Source: Cloeon dipterum
Lineage: Eukaryota; Arthropoda; Insecta; Ephemeroptera; Baetidae
Length of the DNA: 64,000 nucleotides
Direction: 5' to 3'
Assembly: GCF_949628265.1 (NCBI RefSeq)
Contig: NC_088786.1
Location: forward strand, 40,321,681 to 40,385,680
Shown here: one piece after another, positions 35,201-48,600 of the stretch
Position numbering within the stretch: the first letter of the stretch is position 1
Layout: each line of letters starts with the position of its first letter
Notes under the pieces: model-generated
Database searches by the model: none
Told to the model about the DNA's origin: nothing
What the model saw: only the letters and a program-made list of their open reading frames with translations
Position numbers and translations under genes: made by a program

Positions 35201-38200
35201 TACCCTGAAAAAGGTCGTTTGAGATCCGCAGGTTAAAGCCCTTCCCAATACCTGTCTGATGAGGGTTCGTGGTCCACGATCGGACAAACAGCTGAATTTT
35301 AAGAAAAATAAAACTTCAATTTCTGCAGGTCGCGAAGCCAAAAAACCGTAAAAAATTCATTTTAATTTTTCTATGGGCGCAAAAAATTGGAAAATCGGTT
35401 TCCAGACCGGCGGTGGGCTTTGGCGTGCGATAAAGCCGAAAAAACTCTTTAAGATTCCTCCGTTTGGAAAAAATTGCGAATTTTCGGTCCCTGATAAGGT
35501 GAAAGGGCAAAAATCGCGTTTGTAAAAGGTCAAAGTTGATCTCCTCTTAGTATTTTAAACGGATCGGCTCGTTTTTAGTCTTAAAATGATCCTAAATAAA
35601 TTTGGCGTTGACTGATGAGCCAGTTGGTCCTGGACTGGCGGAAGTCAGTTAAAATTTCGACTTTTTCAAAATGTCAGCAGAATAAAATTCGTAAAAATTC
35701 GAAAAATCGTCCGATTTCAAAAAACTAAACACGGGTGGACGCGCCTAATTAAGGGGCGTCAATTGGTACCAAAATTTGGGCAATCTGGCCCATAGGGTCC
35801 CGCCTGGGCCCCGAATTAAAAAGTTGGAAATGTCACAAATCGCGTTTTTCCAATTTTAAAATTAATAACTCGGCTCGTATCGGTCGTACAGTAAAAAACT
35901 AAAGTTCATCAGTCTCGCCGTGAAATTCTGCGTCTTTTAGGCTTGATCGCCGCCGCCGCCCGCCCCCAACGCCCCCAAAATCTGATCTGTTTTAAAGTTC
36001 TATGTTGATTTTTAATTGCCTTTGGTTTGGATTTTGGATTTGAATTCTGAATTAAAAATATGCTTCCACGTGACGGAATGCGTCCATTGATCTGATTTAG
36101 CGCCAAAATTCGCAATTTTGCCAATTAATTTACACAGGAATATAAAAAACGGGTTCAGTTGAGCCTAATTTTTAAATTTTTTTATGTTCCTCGGAAAAAA
36201 TACGTTTTTATGCTTCTTTTAAGCGTGGAATTTCATATCTTCTTTGTTTCGCTGGTTTAGGAAATTTTTAAAAAAGGGTTAAAATCCACATTAAAATATT
36301 TTTCGTAATTTTTTTAGTCATTTTCGTCTAAAAGTAAAAAATCCGGTATCTGTATAATTTTATCCTTTGACCTAATTAATTATTTAAATTATTTTCCAGG
36401 CTGCTGAGGTGATCAAGGCTGAGCTGGAAAAGAAAGAGAGCGTGAAGCTGTACTGCATGCTCGGCGACGCCACCGACGACGCCTCCTGCTACGAGAAGGC
36501 GTGGCTCTTGTCCGGGCAAAGAAGCGCCAAGGCGCAGCGCCACTGGGGATTCTACTTCTACCACAGAAAAGACGTGATTTACTCGCACCTCAGTGTTAAT
36601 ATTATTATTAATTTAATTCTGCAGTACGATCAGGGCATTTCGCACCTGGAAAAATCGGTGGAGCTGAATTCGCTGCAGCCGACGGTGATGAGCAGGCTGG
36701 CGTTCATGTACATGGACAAGGAGGACTGGCACAACTGCGCCAGGGTCTACAGGAGCTTGTGCACCTTGGACGGAGAGGTTGTTTTGATTTTTCTTCAACA
36801 GTCAAACAATTGAAATTGTCCAATTTTCAGAATTTTGAAGCGTGGAACAATTTGGCGAAAGCGTACGTGAAGCTCGGCGAGAAGGCGCGAGCGTGGAAGG
36901 TGCTGCAGGAGTCTATAAAGTGCAACTACGAGAACTGGCAGGTCTGGGACAACATCATGGTCGTCAGCATCGACTGCGCAGAGTATCAAGAGGTACTTTC
37001 TTTCTTTTCTGAGCAGATAGTTCATTTTCTTTGTGGCTGGAAGCTCGGATAACGATTAAATTTTACTTCCACTTGAAATTTTTCAGTTTTTTGCTATGGA
37101 TCTACTCAAAATGTCACCAAATGAACTGAAACTAAGTTTCAGGTCTTTCGTTGCCATAGAAAAATTTTAACAATTTTTGTCTCGACCCGAATGGAAGAAT
37201 TCAACGGGTTTTTGAAATTAAATTCACAAAGTCTCAAACGAATCGAATCAACGAGCCCTACCACCTACCACCTGACCTATCCTGACGACCTTTTTCAGGG
37301 TGCTCCACCCTGAGATCAGTCCAGGAGCCACTTTACGATTTTTCTGCGCTTTGCCGACTTTTTTGTCCTATATAAATAATTACAAATTGAATTGTTTTGA
37401 CTGAGGAACCTTGCTCAGAGGCATCCCTGAGGTCAAATTGGACCATTAAAACAAATAATTACGAGTTTCGAGCAATTTAATTAAAAAAATCAGGTTGCAC
37501 CCGTTTTTTGTTGTCAGAGTGGTCAAAATTTCTTCTAATTTGTAGTTGTTTTCTTTAAAATTGCTCTTTTCTTCTTGAATTTATCAAACAAATTCTCTCT
37601 GACAATTTTTCAAGTAATTAAAGAAGATGCAAAACCAGCCCTGCATTTTTTCTAAAAAAAAATAATTAAATCCTCTAATCGAATATTTTTTGGCAGGCGA
37701 TCAGGGCGTACCACCGGCTGCTCGACCTGAGGGGCAGCCACGTTGACACTGAGGTCTTGGGCATCGTGGTGCAGGCGGTGAACGACGACCTGCCGGACAA
37801 CCACGGCGTGAAGGCCGGAAGGCTGCGCAAGAAGGCGCTCGAGCTGTTCGGCCGGCTGACGAGCGTGGTGCCGAACGAGGCAAAGGTGTGGCAGCTGTAC
37901 GCGCGCCTCTGCAGCGCCGGCCCTGACGCCGACGCCCCCCTCACCCTGCAGAAGGTCGTCCAGTTCCTGCAGAGGGCCCAGCGCTGCGCCACGCAGGCGC
38001 CGCACTGGTGCCGCGAGTTCGCCACTTGCAACGACGCGGTCCAAATTATGCTCAGCTTGGCACAAAGTTAGGAACTGTTTTTTTTTTTAAAAATTATTAT
38101 TCCTATTTTGGGATTTTCGGGGCCGGAAAATATTTTAAAATTTGACAATTCGAATCTTACAGGTTCATTTTATAATTTAAAACGTTTGTTAAAATTCCTC

Positions 38201-38778
38201 TCTTCAATTCCGTTCCAATTATTTCAAATTCAAGGTCAAAGGTTAAAAAATTGGCTTTTTGTCCTATTTAAAATTATCAAAAAATATGAAATGCTCCTCA
38301 AAAATCGTCCCAGGGCACGTGTGAACTCTGTAACTAAATTTTAAATTAACAAATTAATAAAATAAAAATATGTCTACGGCTGAAGACTCGAAAAAGACCA
38401 AAAAACTTGAATTGTTTTTATAAATTTCCCAATAATTGTGGTATTTTAAAGCATTATTTTTTTAAAATTTGATACCAATTTAATTTTTCAGCATGTTTGG
38501 ATTTATGCGGCAACTATTCGTCGCCTGCAGACTGCGTGAAAATCCTCGCATCGCCAAGGCTTGCGATGAAATCGATGCAGACCAAAATCAAAGTCAGTTT
38601 TAAGCTAATTAATTTATTCTTCTAAAATGCATAATCAATTAAATATTTTTAGATGGAACACGAAGACGCCGTGACAAAGGAATTGCACAAAGAAGTGGCC
38701 GACAGCTACGTCAAACTCTCAGAAAAATTGGAGGAAATCGTGGCCAGAAATAACGAGCTGCTGGCCGCTAGTTCCTAA
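32290..38778 (+). CDS. TTC27: Tetratricopeptide repeat protein 27 (TTC27), 16 exons, 858 aa
   Basis: Exons: 32290-32386, 32432-32603, 32663-32900, 32952-33285, 34168-34304, 34356-34468, 34517-34583, 34640-34753, 34813-34908, 34968-35090, 36400-36573, 36625-36777, 36831-36992, 37697-38066, 38492-38592 and 38653-38778. The phases close perfectly to 858 aa, near the family's usual length (about 840). Diagnostic parts are the WWGVRSLYAHQ segment, the YACC-like linker, and TPRs from about residue 498 to 780 including CMLGD-TDDASCYEKAW, NFEAWNNLAKAYVKLGEKAR and CNYENWQVWDN. TPRs bind protein partners. The family (yeast Emw1) is essential, and human TTC27 has been linked to spliceosomal U5 snRNP/chaperone assembly. 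Intron 7 has a GC donor. A polyadenylation signal AATAAA lies at 38808. Introns 4 and 10 carry dispersed repeats. Confidence 0.95.
33517..34130 (+). repeat. Dispersed intronic repeat R, copy 1 (TTC27 intron 4)
   Basis: Non-coding repeat marked by AAAAACGCGATTTGTGACATTT, GGGGCCCAG-TGGGCCCTATGGGCC, GGTACCA-TCGATGC and GACCTTTTTCAGGGTACC-CGACCTGAGATC blocks, in that order. It shares these with copies at 35147-35985, 45325-46260 and 48140-49030. The copies have diverged. Confidence 0.7.
35147..35985 (-). repeat. Dispersed intronic repeat R, copy 2 (TTC27 intron 10)
   Basis: Same blocks as copy 1 in reverse orientation, with an additional middle section (GAAAATCGGTTTCCAGACCGG type) also present in copies 3 and 4. 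A short partial match to the GACCTTTTTCAGGGT end lies at about 37270-37330 in intron 13. Confidence 0.7.
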
Positions 38779-39109
38779 CAAGTACAGATTCTATTTAATT
38801 TTTCAATAATAAAAATCGCAAAATGCATTGTTTCAAATTTAAATAAAGTAAATCCGAATTTTTAGACAAAATTCGGTGTTTTGTAAAACCTGTTTGAATT
38901 TTTTGTCTGCGCAGAATCATTCAATATGGCAAAATGGCGTCTGATAGCGTTTTATCAATTATTTTTAAATAGTTAAAAAACAAAACCAATCAATATACGT
39001 ATGTATTTAGAGTAAATTTCATGTCCTTTATTGCAAATCGATATTTTCAGACCAAGTCTGAATTTTTAAAAATATAATTCGACATTTTTAAAATTTCTCG
39101 ACCTCAAGG

Positions 39110-41647
39110 TCAACAAAACGGCGCAATCAAGTTCTTGGTGACAACATTCCCGTTCCAATCTCGACTATAAAGATGGCAAATTAGTTTTAAATAATTTAAA
39201 AGTTGCAATTTACTCTTACTAGTTTCTCCATTTGAAGTTTCGCAATTGGTCAATGGAATGCCGAGTCTTACTATGACCGTGCACGTACGAATCATCTAAT
39301 GTGAGCGATTCCAGACTTCTGCAACGCTCGAAGATTTGGTTGAACGTAACGTTCGCTTTTTTCATCAGTCCGTTGAGAGAAAGGCTCTTTAAATGTGATC
39401 CAGTTTTCTCCAAAATGTACAAGAGAACTTTGGATTGTATTCTGGTAGGTCTGAGCACGCCCCTCTCAGTGAACGTGAAGAATCCAATCTGAAAAAATAA
39501 AAGCAACACTTCTTATAATGGAGCGAAAAAGAGTTATTCCGTCGAATATGAATTAAGTTTAAGAAGCAGCAACGCTGATTGGCTTACGCCGCTTACGTCA
39601 TCAACTGCCGCGCGATTTGCAAAACATTACATCTGTTGCTAGGCAACCAACCACCGTAGTTGCCGACATTCGCGTTGCGTTCAACCAATCAGCGTAGAGC
39701 TGAAGAATTCTTGCAATTTGCGTGTTTACATTCGATGAATTACTTTCAACTTTGCGAAAATCTGACGTATCAGTAACACGAATTCTTTTTGTTTGAAGAA
39801 TCCTCGATGCTGATTGGCTTACGCCGGTCGCTTGCGTCATCAACTGCCGCGCAATTTGCTAAACAAAAGAGCTGTTGCTATTGGCAACCGCGGAGCTGCT
39901 GACGTGCGCGTTGCGCTCAGCCAATCAGCGTCGAGAATTCTTCGTACTGAAGAATGATTGCTGCTTTTCTTCTATTTGCGTGTTTCCATCCGCAATTATA
40001 TAACGAATTTAAAATGATAAACCGGCTCAAAATAAGAGAGGCATAATTTAACATTGAATTACGTACCGATACATCTGTTAAATCTGGCAGCGACTTGCAG
40101 ATGTCGAAATTAGGGACGAAATCCTGACTGTAATACAAAGTACGTGATGCTTCTTCGGCGTTGTCTGTTTCTTTTTCAAATTGAATGCCGATGTTCTTTA
40201 TTTTACGCATGTCGATTTCCAAATGGAAGTAGCTTTGGATGTGAAATACGTCTTTGAACGAGTCCAAATGGCGCCTCATACATTTTGGTTCGATGTCGAT
40301 CAAGACTGAATCTGCAAAGATTTTCTGCAAGCTTCCGCTGCTGTTGCAGATGCACAAGAAGCCCGTCAGGCTGATGATGATTTCAACAATGTCGAGGTGA
40401 GTCAGTTTTCGCAATTGGCAGATCATCAGTTCATCTCGTGGCCCCAGGCTGGTGATTGTTCGAATGGTCGACGACTGATCAGGATTCACAATCTCCAGAT
40501 ACCTCAGTTCGGGGGCGTTCAAACGCAAGAATTCCAGGAGCTGCGATGAGCAAAATAAAATATTGAAAAATAGAAGAATATTAATTTTACGTCTGTCATT
40601 TTAAGGATTCGATCCGAGGGCTTGATTTTTGGTCCGAAAAGCCGCGCCACTTTATTCGAACTGAATATTTCGGTTATTTGGTTTCCAAGCAGAAAGTGTG
40701 GAACCATGGACCAAACCTGCTTTGTTCCTAAACGTTGTATCCGCTCCATCGCTTTTTCAAACACCAACTCTTTTAAACATGGCTCTGAAATTGTAAAATC
40801 AACATTCTGTCATTTTAAATTCACGTAATTGGTTAAATTGCGAATCAAAACACGAATATCAAGAGAAAGCAAGAATTCTTGGCTGAAGGAATTCTCGACG
40901 CTGATTGGCTGAGCGCATCGCGCACGTCAGCAGCTGCATAGCGGTTGCCTAGCAACAGGTCTTTTGTTTTTAGCAAATCGTGCGGCAGTTGATGACACGA
41001 GTGAGCGGCGTAAGCCAATCAGCGTCGAGGATTCTTCAAGCAAAAAGAATTCTAATTATTTTATTGCTACTCGTAAGATATTTTCGCGTTTTCGTTCTCA
41101 ATTAAATCAGCGAAGAATTCTTCAGCTGGAGAAATTCTCAACGTTGATTGGCTGAATGTCAGAAGCTTCTAAAAAACACGCGGGAAGATTCAGTCATGCG
41201 CGTACGTCAGCCAATCAGCTTGAGGATTTTTCGAGCAAAGAATTTTTGCCGCTTTTTCGACTTCAATCAACTTTTAATGAGTTTCTGCGATGATAAATCG
41301 ATAGATTAGCTGTGTAGACGCCAAAACAAAAGTTAAAAATCTTTAATTTACGATTTTTTGCACTTGCACACCATATGATCGGCACCAAGAAATATTTTTT
41401 TATTTCAAAAAAGATTTGACCGTGATCGGCATGCGATAAATAATTCTTTAAAGCCATGATATTGACCCTGAAAACGCAATGTAATTTTATAAATGCACGG
41501 TGGCGCCACATCTCTTTTGTGATTATAAAATAAAAGACTTTCGTCATAATTGTTACCAGTTATCATTTTAATCAAAGGTCCGTAGGTCCCGATGTTATCG
41601 ACGAATACTTCAATCGTTAGGTTTTTCAGAGTCGAAACAGTCTTCAT
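39110..41647 (-). CDS. LRR-A: leucine-rich-repeat-like protein, 360 aa
   Basis: Coding exons 41557-41647 (ATG at 41645-41647), 40591-40784, 40067-40540, 39220-39488 and 39110-39164, with GT-AG borders and phases 1-0-0-2 as in LRR-C. The product is 360 aa, about 100 residues shorter at the C-terminus than LRR-C. The homologous last exon is replaced by a 55-bp terminal exon encoding about 18 residues. The second exon carries the family motif LVFEKAMERI-QVW, and the third and fourth hold leucine-rich units (LTHLDIVEI-, LKSLSLNG-type). Introns 1 and 3 are filled with short TIR elements. Function unknown. Whether it is expressed or a decaying copy cannot be told from sequence. Confidence 0.7.
39550..39955. 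repeat. Two short TIR elements in LRR-A intron 3
   Basis: Two units (about 39550-39715 and 39795-39955) share inverted ends GCTGATTGGCT / AGCCAATCAGC, and a GAATTCTTC-type outer segment is visible at some ends. Inside are CATCAACTGCCGCGC-ATTTGC and TTGGCAACC blocks. MITE-like, non-coding. Confidence 0.7.
40885..41240. repeat. Two more short TIR elements in LRR-A intron 1
   Basis: The same family as at 39550-39955. The unit at 40885-41050 is in the opposite orientation; a more diverged one lies at 41115-41240. Both end in AGCCAATCAGC-type arms with an AATTCTTC-like outer part. Confidence 0.65.
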
Positions 41648-42644
41648 CTCTCGTCAGTCTTTCACTAAATGGAAAAAGGAAAAAATAATGTGGAATGTAA
41701 TTGTTTTCCCAACAAACAAAAAAAGGAATAGAGTGAAATCTCCTTTGGGTCACATTTTTAAGCAGATGCCTTCATCGATCAGTCTCTAGAAATAAAAAAA
41801 CACGCCAGCTCTGGTATAATTCTATCTGACTGTTTTTTAGTTCAATTCGAGGCCTAGAAATAAAATTATATGCGTCTGCGAGAGCTTGTTCCGCAGTAAT
41901 CTCACACAAATAAAGGTTGAAAAATTCGAAATATCCAATTTTTGGGAATTATTTACCAAGAAAAACTCCCCTGGTCGTCCGTCACAGCTGACGTCTGCCG
42001 AGAAAACGATCAGCCAGCGCTTGACTCTCATGACACACGGGAGAAACTTGTTGTTGTTTGGCGCTTGTTTGAAGTAGAGCTCTGCACGGGTGGATTTTTT
42101 TCACCCCCACCCCACGGTGCGGTTAACCGCGGGTTTAAACTCCCACTTTTACACCCGTGCAGGCCTCTACTCGACCAAATCAAAACTTTCCTTTATCTTT
42201 GATGCGTTTTATTTAACTTAAATGAGCGAGTAGAACGCTAATTTGTTCTAAATAATTCTAATTTACGAAAATTTGTCGTTTAAACATGAAAAAAAATAAT
42301 CTCTGGCTAAACTGTACATGTGGGGGTTTGGCAACCTTAAAATCACCACCAGCTGTAAGGGTAGTTTATACCTGAATCAGGAAAACACCCTGCTTGGCAT
42401 CCGTATTTATTTGAGAATTAAAATACTCTGCAGTTGAAAATGAGTACAGCCATAAATTTATTTGTGGACAATAATAAAATATTAACAATGGAGCGCTGAA
42501 TGAAATAAAACACGAGTAATGAGACACCTACAAAAATAGCTAGGCTTATTGCGTTTTGGTGATTAACGAAAATTGGTCGCCAAAATAACGATGGAATGAA
42601 TGGCACTTGACTTTAGTTCATTGGTCCGACGCCGACGAGAGTAG
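41648..42644. other. Intergenic, LRR-A 5' side to VPS35L 3' side
   Basis: No coding exon found. At about 42072-42175 there is a small hairpin with arms GTAGAG-TCTGCACGGGTG and CACCCGTGCAGG-CTCTAC, which looks like a tiny MITE. The VPS35L 3' UTR must lie in the right part. Confidence 0.5.
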
Positions 42645-45600
42645 TCAACTCGGCTGCTGGATTCGCGCCAGCAGTTCTTTGCACTTTTCTCCGCCTGGCA
42701 AGGCAGCCCTCTGCTGCAAATACCAAACCGTCCTCTCCTGAAATAAAATTAAAACAAATAATTTATTTTTTAACCAATAAAAGATAAAATGTACTTACGA
42801 CGACTTTGCTATCCTGTTTTCCGTGCCTGTGGCACAAATCCCACAGTTTTCCTGCGTACTTGAACGACGAAGGCTGGCTCAGGTCCGCGAGGCTGACGAG
42901 TCGGTTTAAAAGCTCTAACGAGAGACTAGCCTGCCAATTTCAACAGCATCATTTTAGTCCAAAACGTAGTTAAAATAAAAAACCACTCACTTGTTTGTCG
43001 TGGGTTGTGGTGTCGTCGAATGCGCGCAGTTGCGTGAAAATCTCTTCGACCACGACGCCGCCCAAGCGGTTCACCTCGGCAATGAACTTTGGGTCCGAGC
43101 CGTACAGAGCGTCGTTCGAGTCAACTGAAAATAAAATTTATTGTTTAGTATCAAGGGCAGTCCTTTTGGTCTGCGCAGGATAATTAAAGATGGCGTTGGT
43201 GAGCGTCCAAGTAATATATTAAATTAAATTTACTAATTTTCTAATCAATGCGACCTTTTTTCATCTGCTGGACGCTTTCGGCCGCCATCTTTGCGCAGAA
43301 AAATGACTTAAAAATCAATGGGCAGTCATTTTGGTCTGCGCAGAATCAATCACGATGGCGTTGAATAGCGTCCAAGCAATAAATTCAATTATATTTATTT
43401 CAAAATTATGAATTTTCTGATCAAAGGGAAGTTTTCTCGTCTCTTGGACACTTGCGGCCGCCATCTTTGCTCAGAAAAATGATTTTAAAATCAAATTCAG
43501 TCATTATGGCATGCGAAGAATCAATCGAGATGGCGTCAAATAGCGTCCGACCAATTAAATGATTTAAAATACTTTTTCCAAGTTTTAAAATCTCGATCCA
43601 AGGATTGCATTTTCATTTTTCCATAGTTTTTGACGCTGATTTCGCTTAAAGGCTATTTATATCTGTGCACCAATAAACAAAAATATTTATAAAGCCTTAT
43701 AGACACTTTAGGCCGCCATCTTTGCGCGGCTATCTTCAAAAAATTCCGAATTTTGAGCTTCTTTAATTAAAAAACAAATTTTTAAACCTTTTTCGATGTG
43801 GTAAGGATAGGATTCCTGAGCCGAGGCAGCCAAGAGGCAAAGAACTTGCAAGTAGAGATTCGTTTTGGAAAATGCAGCGTCCCACTGGCGATTTTTGATG
43901 CAGTTGAGCAGCCCTCTCGTGAGGAACAGAACACCTTGCTCTGGCGGATCCTGCGAAAAACGTTTTAAACACGATTTTAAAAGGGCTAATCACTATATAC
44001 TTACTGGCACAATTAGCAACGTGGACATAAAATTAGACAGATATGTGGCGAGGAAAAAGTCGGAGCTCTTCGGCTTGCCGTCCACCTCGATCGTTTTCGG
44101 AAAGTCCGGAATCAGATTCAGCGCAGCCTTGAAGCACGCGTCAGCTGCAATTTCAGGTTGTTCTTTTTTATTAATTAATTTTATTGCGGTTGATTTGCGA
44201 CTCGCCTTGGCCCAGGCACTGGTTGGAAAGCGCCACCTGTCCGGAGAGCAGGTACAGTTGCAGACGGAATATCACACTCGAGATGGAAGGCACGCTGATG
44301 AAGCAGTAGGCCGCGCACGCGCGCACGAACGACGCCGTTTTCCGCGTGTGGTGCCCGCCCACGATCTTCCTCGTCTCCACGGCCAGCCGATTCACACTCT
44401 AAAAATGAAATAAATTTTCTTTTTAAAATAACATTCCTATTTTTTACCTTCATTCTCACGGCTTAACTATTAAATTTAATATCAAATTCATCAGAATTGC
44501 AAAAATTAACTACCGTTGGACTCGTCTCGACCTCCTCTGACCAGCTGGAGGGTTTAGGGGTGTTAACCCTCCACCCCTAAGATGCTATACTTCATCAACC
44601 CCCTCGAAAAAGTGTTTTTAAGCCCAGTGGAAGCGTTATTAAATTTTTTTATTAAATTTAAAGCGATTGGGTTGAAAGGTGAAGGGGGTGAGCACCCCCT
44701 ACACCCTTAAGCTTGTAAGGGGAGGTCGAGACGAGTCTAACGGTGGGTAATTTTTGCATTTCTAATGGTTAGAACTCGAGATATCAAGGCACAAAAAACC
44801 AAAAATATCGAAAAAAGGTTATTTTTTCTATTTTTTTAGTTCCATGTCTTGGAAAATGCCCTGGGAGAAATACCTGGACGAGTTGGAGGTGGATGTAGTC
44901 GAGATTGGTAAACGCAGCCCTGGCGTCAACGTAAAAGCCGAGCTGCTGCTCGAAATCTCTGCCGAAATCGACCGATTTTAAAAATCCGCAGATGAGTTGA
45001 GCAATTTGCCGCTTCTCGTCGTCCACCGTCATCGCGCTGAAATTATTTAAATTAAACACAGATGATCTTTGCAATGAAGCTTTAAATGTACTTGACGGAG
45101 TCGTGGAGGACCCTGCAGAGGAACATGACGCCGTTGATGACGACCGGATCGCGCACCGCGTCCTGCTTCTGTCTGCAGTACGCCTCCATTATCAGCTTGC
45201 ACACCTCCACTTTCACCACTTCTTTTTGGAACATGTCGATGAACGTCAGAAATTTGTCCTGAAACGCAAAAAAAATTATTTCCAAGTCTGAAACCAAATC
45301 TGACCCATTGTTAAATGGTTTTGGGGGTAGGCGGGGGTGGCAAAATGGCCTAAAAGATGTAGAATTTAACGGTGAGTCTGATAAACTTTGGTTTTTTACC
45401 ATACGACCCATAGGAGCCAAGTTATTAATTTTAAAAAGTTAAAAACGCGATTTGCGACATTTCAAACTTTTGTTTTTTTGGCCCAGATGGGGCCCTATGG
45501 CTCCGACGGCGCTGATTCGGGTACCAATCGATGCCCCTTAGTGAGACGCGTTCGCTAGTGTGCAGTTTTCCAAATTCAGACCATTTTTAGAATTTTTAAG

Positions 45601-48600
45601 AATTTTTTTCGGTCCAAATTTTGAAAAAGTCGAAATTTTCAATCATTTCCGGTCCAGGGTTAAATTTCGAAAACAAATTGGAACTTCAATCGACGCGAAA
45701 TTCATCAAGGGTCATTTTGAGACCAAATGCGAGCCGATCCAATCAAAATCCTGATTTTTAAATGTGATAAACGGGACTTTTTACTCTCTCCGTAACATGG
45801 GAACTTGAAAATTAGTGATTTTTCCAAACGGAGGAAACTGCGAGAGTTTAACCGACTCCAACGCATGCTTAAGACCGCCGCCAGTCTAAAAACCGATTTT
45901 CCAATTTTTCGCGCCCATAGAAAAATTATAAATAATTTTTTCCGTTCGCGCACGGGTGAAAATGGTTTTATTTTTATTTAAATTCAGCCGTTCATCTGAT
46001 TCTCGACCACGACCCCTTATTGGACAGGTCTTAGCATGGGCTTTAACCTCCGGTACCTTAACGACCTTTTTCAGGGTACCTCGCGACCTGAGATCCGCTC
46101 CGAGGTTAATTTTTATGCTTTTTTCACTAATTTCAAGCACATTTGGCGATACTTGGAGAAGATTTGTGAACCTTGCCTTTCACTGACCTTCCTCAGGTCA
46201 CGCACGACCTGAGGCCAGGCCCCAGATTGGTTTTTTGCCGGTGCATTTACTCATATTTTGGTGTTTTGGTCAATTTCACCGCCTCGATAAATATATTTTT
46301 TAAAATTGATATGAACGCTAATCTGTTTCCGTAATTTAAATTTTGTATTTTATGCCTACAACACGCAATATTTAAATCTCCTGGCTTAATTGTCAGAGAA
46401 AAATGAAAAAAAGCGTTAACAAAATAAATTTAACCTAAATTCCGGGCTAATTAAGAATTTTTCTGGTACAAAATCGGTCTTTCAAGGGGGCGTAACTAAC
46501 AGGAACACTTATAATATTGAAACCCACCATTCCAAACAGGATTTCCGGGTCCTGCGTGTTTCTGAGGAGGATGCTGACAACGGACTGCAGCTGCGGGTAA
46601 TGCTGCTCGTAAGCTCTGTTTGGCGTCAGGTGGCGGATCATGTCGTGCAGAATCGCATTCACCTCGTTTTTCTGCCAAAAAAACAAACATTAAAAATCAT
46701 TTTCCCTTGAACATAAAACAGCGAATTGCCTACCCCGAAATATTTGGCGGCGAACTCGATCCAGACCTCGGCGCAGGCAGCGTAGTGGCCGACGTCCGAG
46801 AGGCGGCTGACCACCTTCCAGACGACGTTGAGCAGCGCGTGGTGCTGCTCCCGCGGCGGCTCGGCCGCCACCACGCACAGCCCAAGCGTCCGGAACAGGA
46901 TGTACTGAGGAAATCCTGTCCAAATTTTCGTAATTAATGGGCTGTCCCAGAGCGGAAATCAGATGATCAATTACCGTCATCATCACAGGCGGTAATTAAA
47001 TCTACAAAATGCGTTGCCCTGGCCGCGATGTACACGGCCTTGAAGCCAACCATCACAGAGTTGAGCACCAAACCACTGAGGACAGTTACCAAATTATTTA
47101 GTAACATTGTTTGAATTTTATTTTATTTATTGAGTTTCCGGGACTTTTGGAGCTTGCAAAATTAAGACTAAATAAAGCTAAGAAATCAAACTTTGGTCTA
47201 AATGTTGATCTTAGTGGGTGTAACATGCCTAGAAAAAATCAGGATGGTGAAACCTTTAGTTTTTGAGATAGAAAGGGTCAAAGGCGGTGAAAAAATGAAT
47301 TTTCGGGTTCAGGGGAATTTTGAGAAAATAAAAAAATCATAATTGGTTGACTTTTACCCTCGGTACAACTTGGGGGATCATTCCTGAGGTCAGAAAATAC
47401 CATCAGAACAGTCAAGAACTCGAACCCTGGCGTCAGGGTAGCCCTCGATCAGTCAAAAACATAAAATTCCCATTTCAAGCCACTTTAACGACGCCTGACG
47501 GGCTCTGGATTAATCTGATGAGCAAGATTTTCACACCGTTGGACTGCCCAAGTCAAGAGCTTTCCGAATATGTACGATTTGACCCTTTTAAAGCCTTCAG
47601 GATGATCAGGGTATTCAGGGTACACGACCATAAATTAAATTAAGCGAGTCTTTCAGATAAACATTGCATTAAAAACAAAAAAATGCCCACCTCTTGACAT
47701 TGAGATTTTTGCAAATGGTGAGAACGTCGAGCAACTGCTGCTCGGTGCCAGGGTGGGCGGCCAGCTGCAAAATCCAGTCGAGGGCCGGCGTGTAGAGGGT
47801 GAGGTAGCTGCCCAGGTCCACCTTCTGCCTCAGCAGCTCCGCCCTGACGCTTCTGCTGTACAGCTAATTGTAAGCAGACAGAAAAATTCAAATTCCTCTC
47901 TGAATAAATAATAATTATGATTTTACTTGTTTGTGCGCGGCGAGGAAGTCGTAGAGGTTCTCGTGGATGAAGGAGCGGTCCCTGGTGATGGACAGACCCA
48001 CCCTGCACAGGTAGCACCTGGCGTAGGCCGCGACCAAAGGATCGCCGATTCCGCGGATCATTCGTGTCAGCCGCAGAAGCGCTTGAGTGAATTCGCTAAA
48101 AAGGACGAAGGAAAGTTAAATTTTTAAGTCATGAAAGAGCCTAAAAGACGCACAAATGTACGGCGAGTCTGAATAATTTTAGTTTTCAATTTACGACCCA
48201 TAGGAGCTGAGTTATTTATTTTTAAAGCCAAAAAACGCGATTTGTGACATTTCGAACTTTTGATTTTGGGGCCCAGGTGGGCCCCTGTGGGCCGGTCGGC
48301 GCCGATTCTGGTACTAATCGATGCGCCTTGGTGGGGCGCATCCGTTTGTGTTTAATTTTTCAAATTCGGACAATTTTTGGAATTTTTACGATTTTTTTCG
48401 TCTTAATTTTTGAAAAAGTCAAATTTAAAAAAAAAATACTGACATGGATTTTCCCGGATTTTCCGCAGAAAGTAGATGGAGCAAGATCCGTGAAAGGTTA
48501 TCAAAGTCGTTGAGACCAATTACGAGCCAATTAGATCAAAATCCTAGTACTAGCAGGATTTTGAAAAAAACGTGTTTTTGCACTTAATGCAGGGGAAATT

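Noticed and set aside
37652-38065. 137-aa minus-strand frame
   Set aside because: Antisense shadow of TTC27 exon 14.
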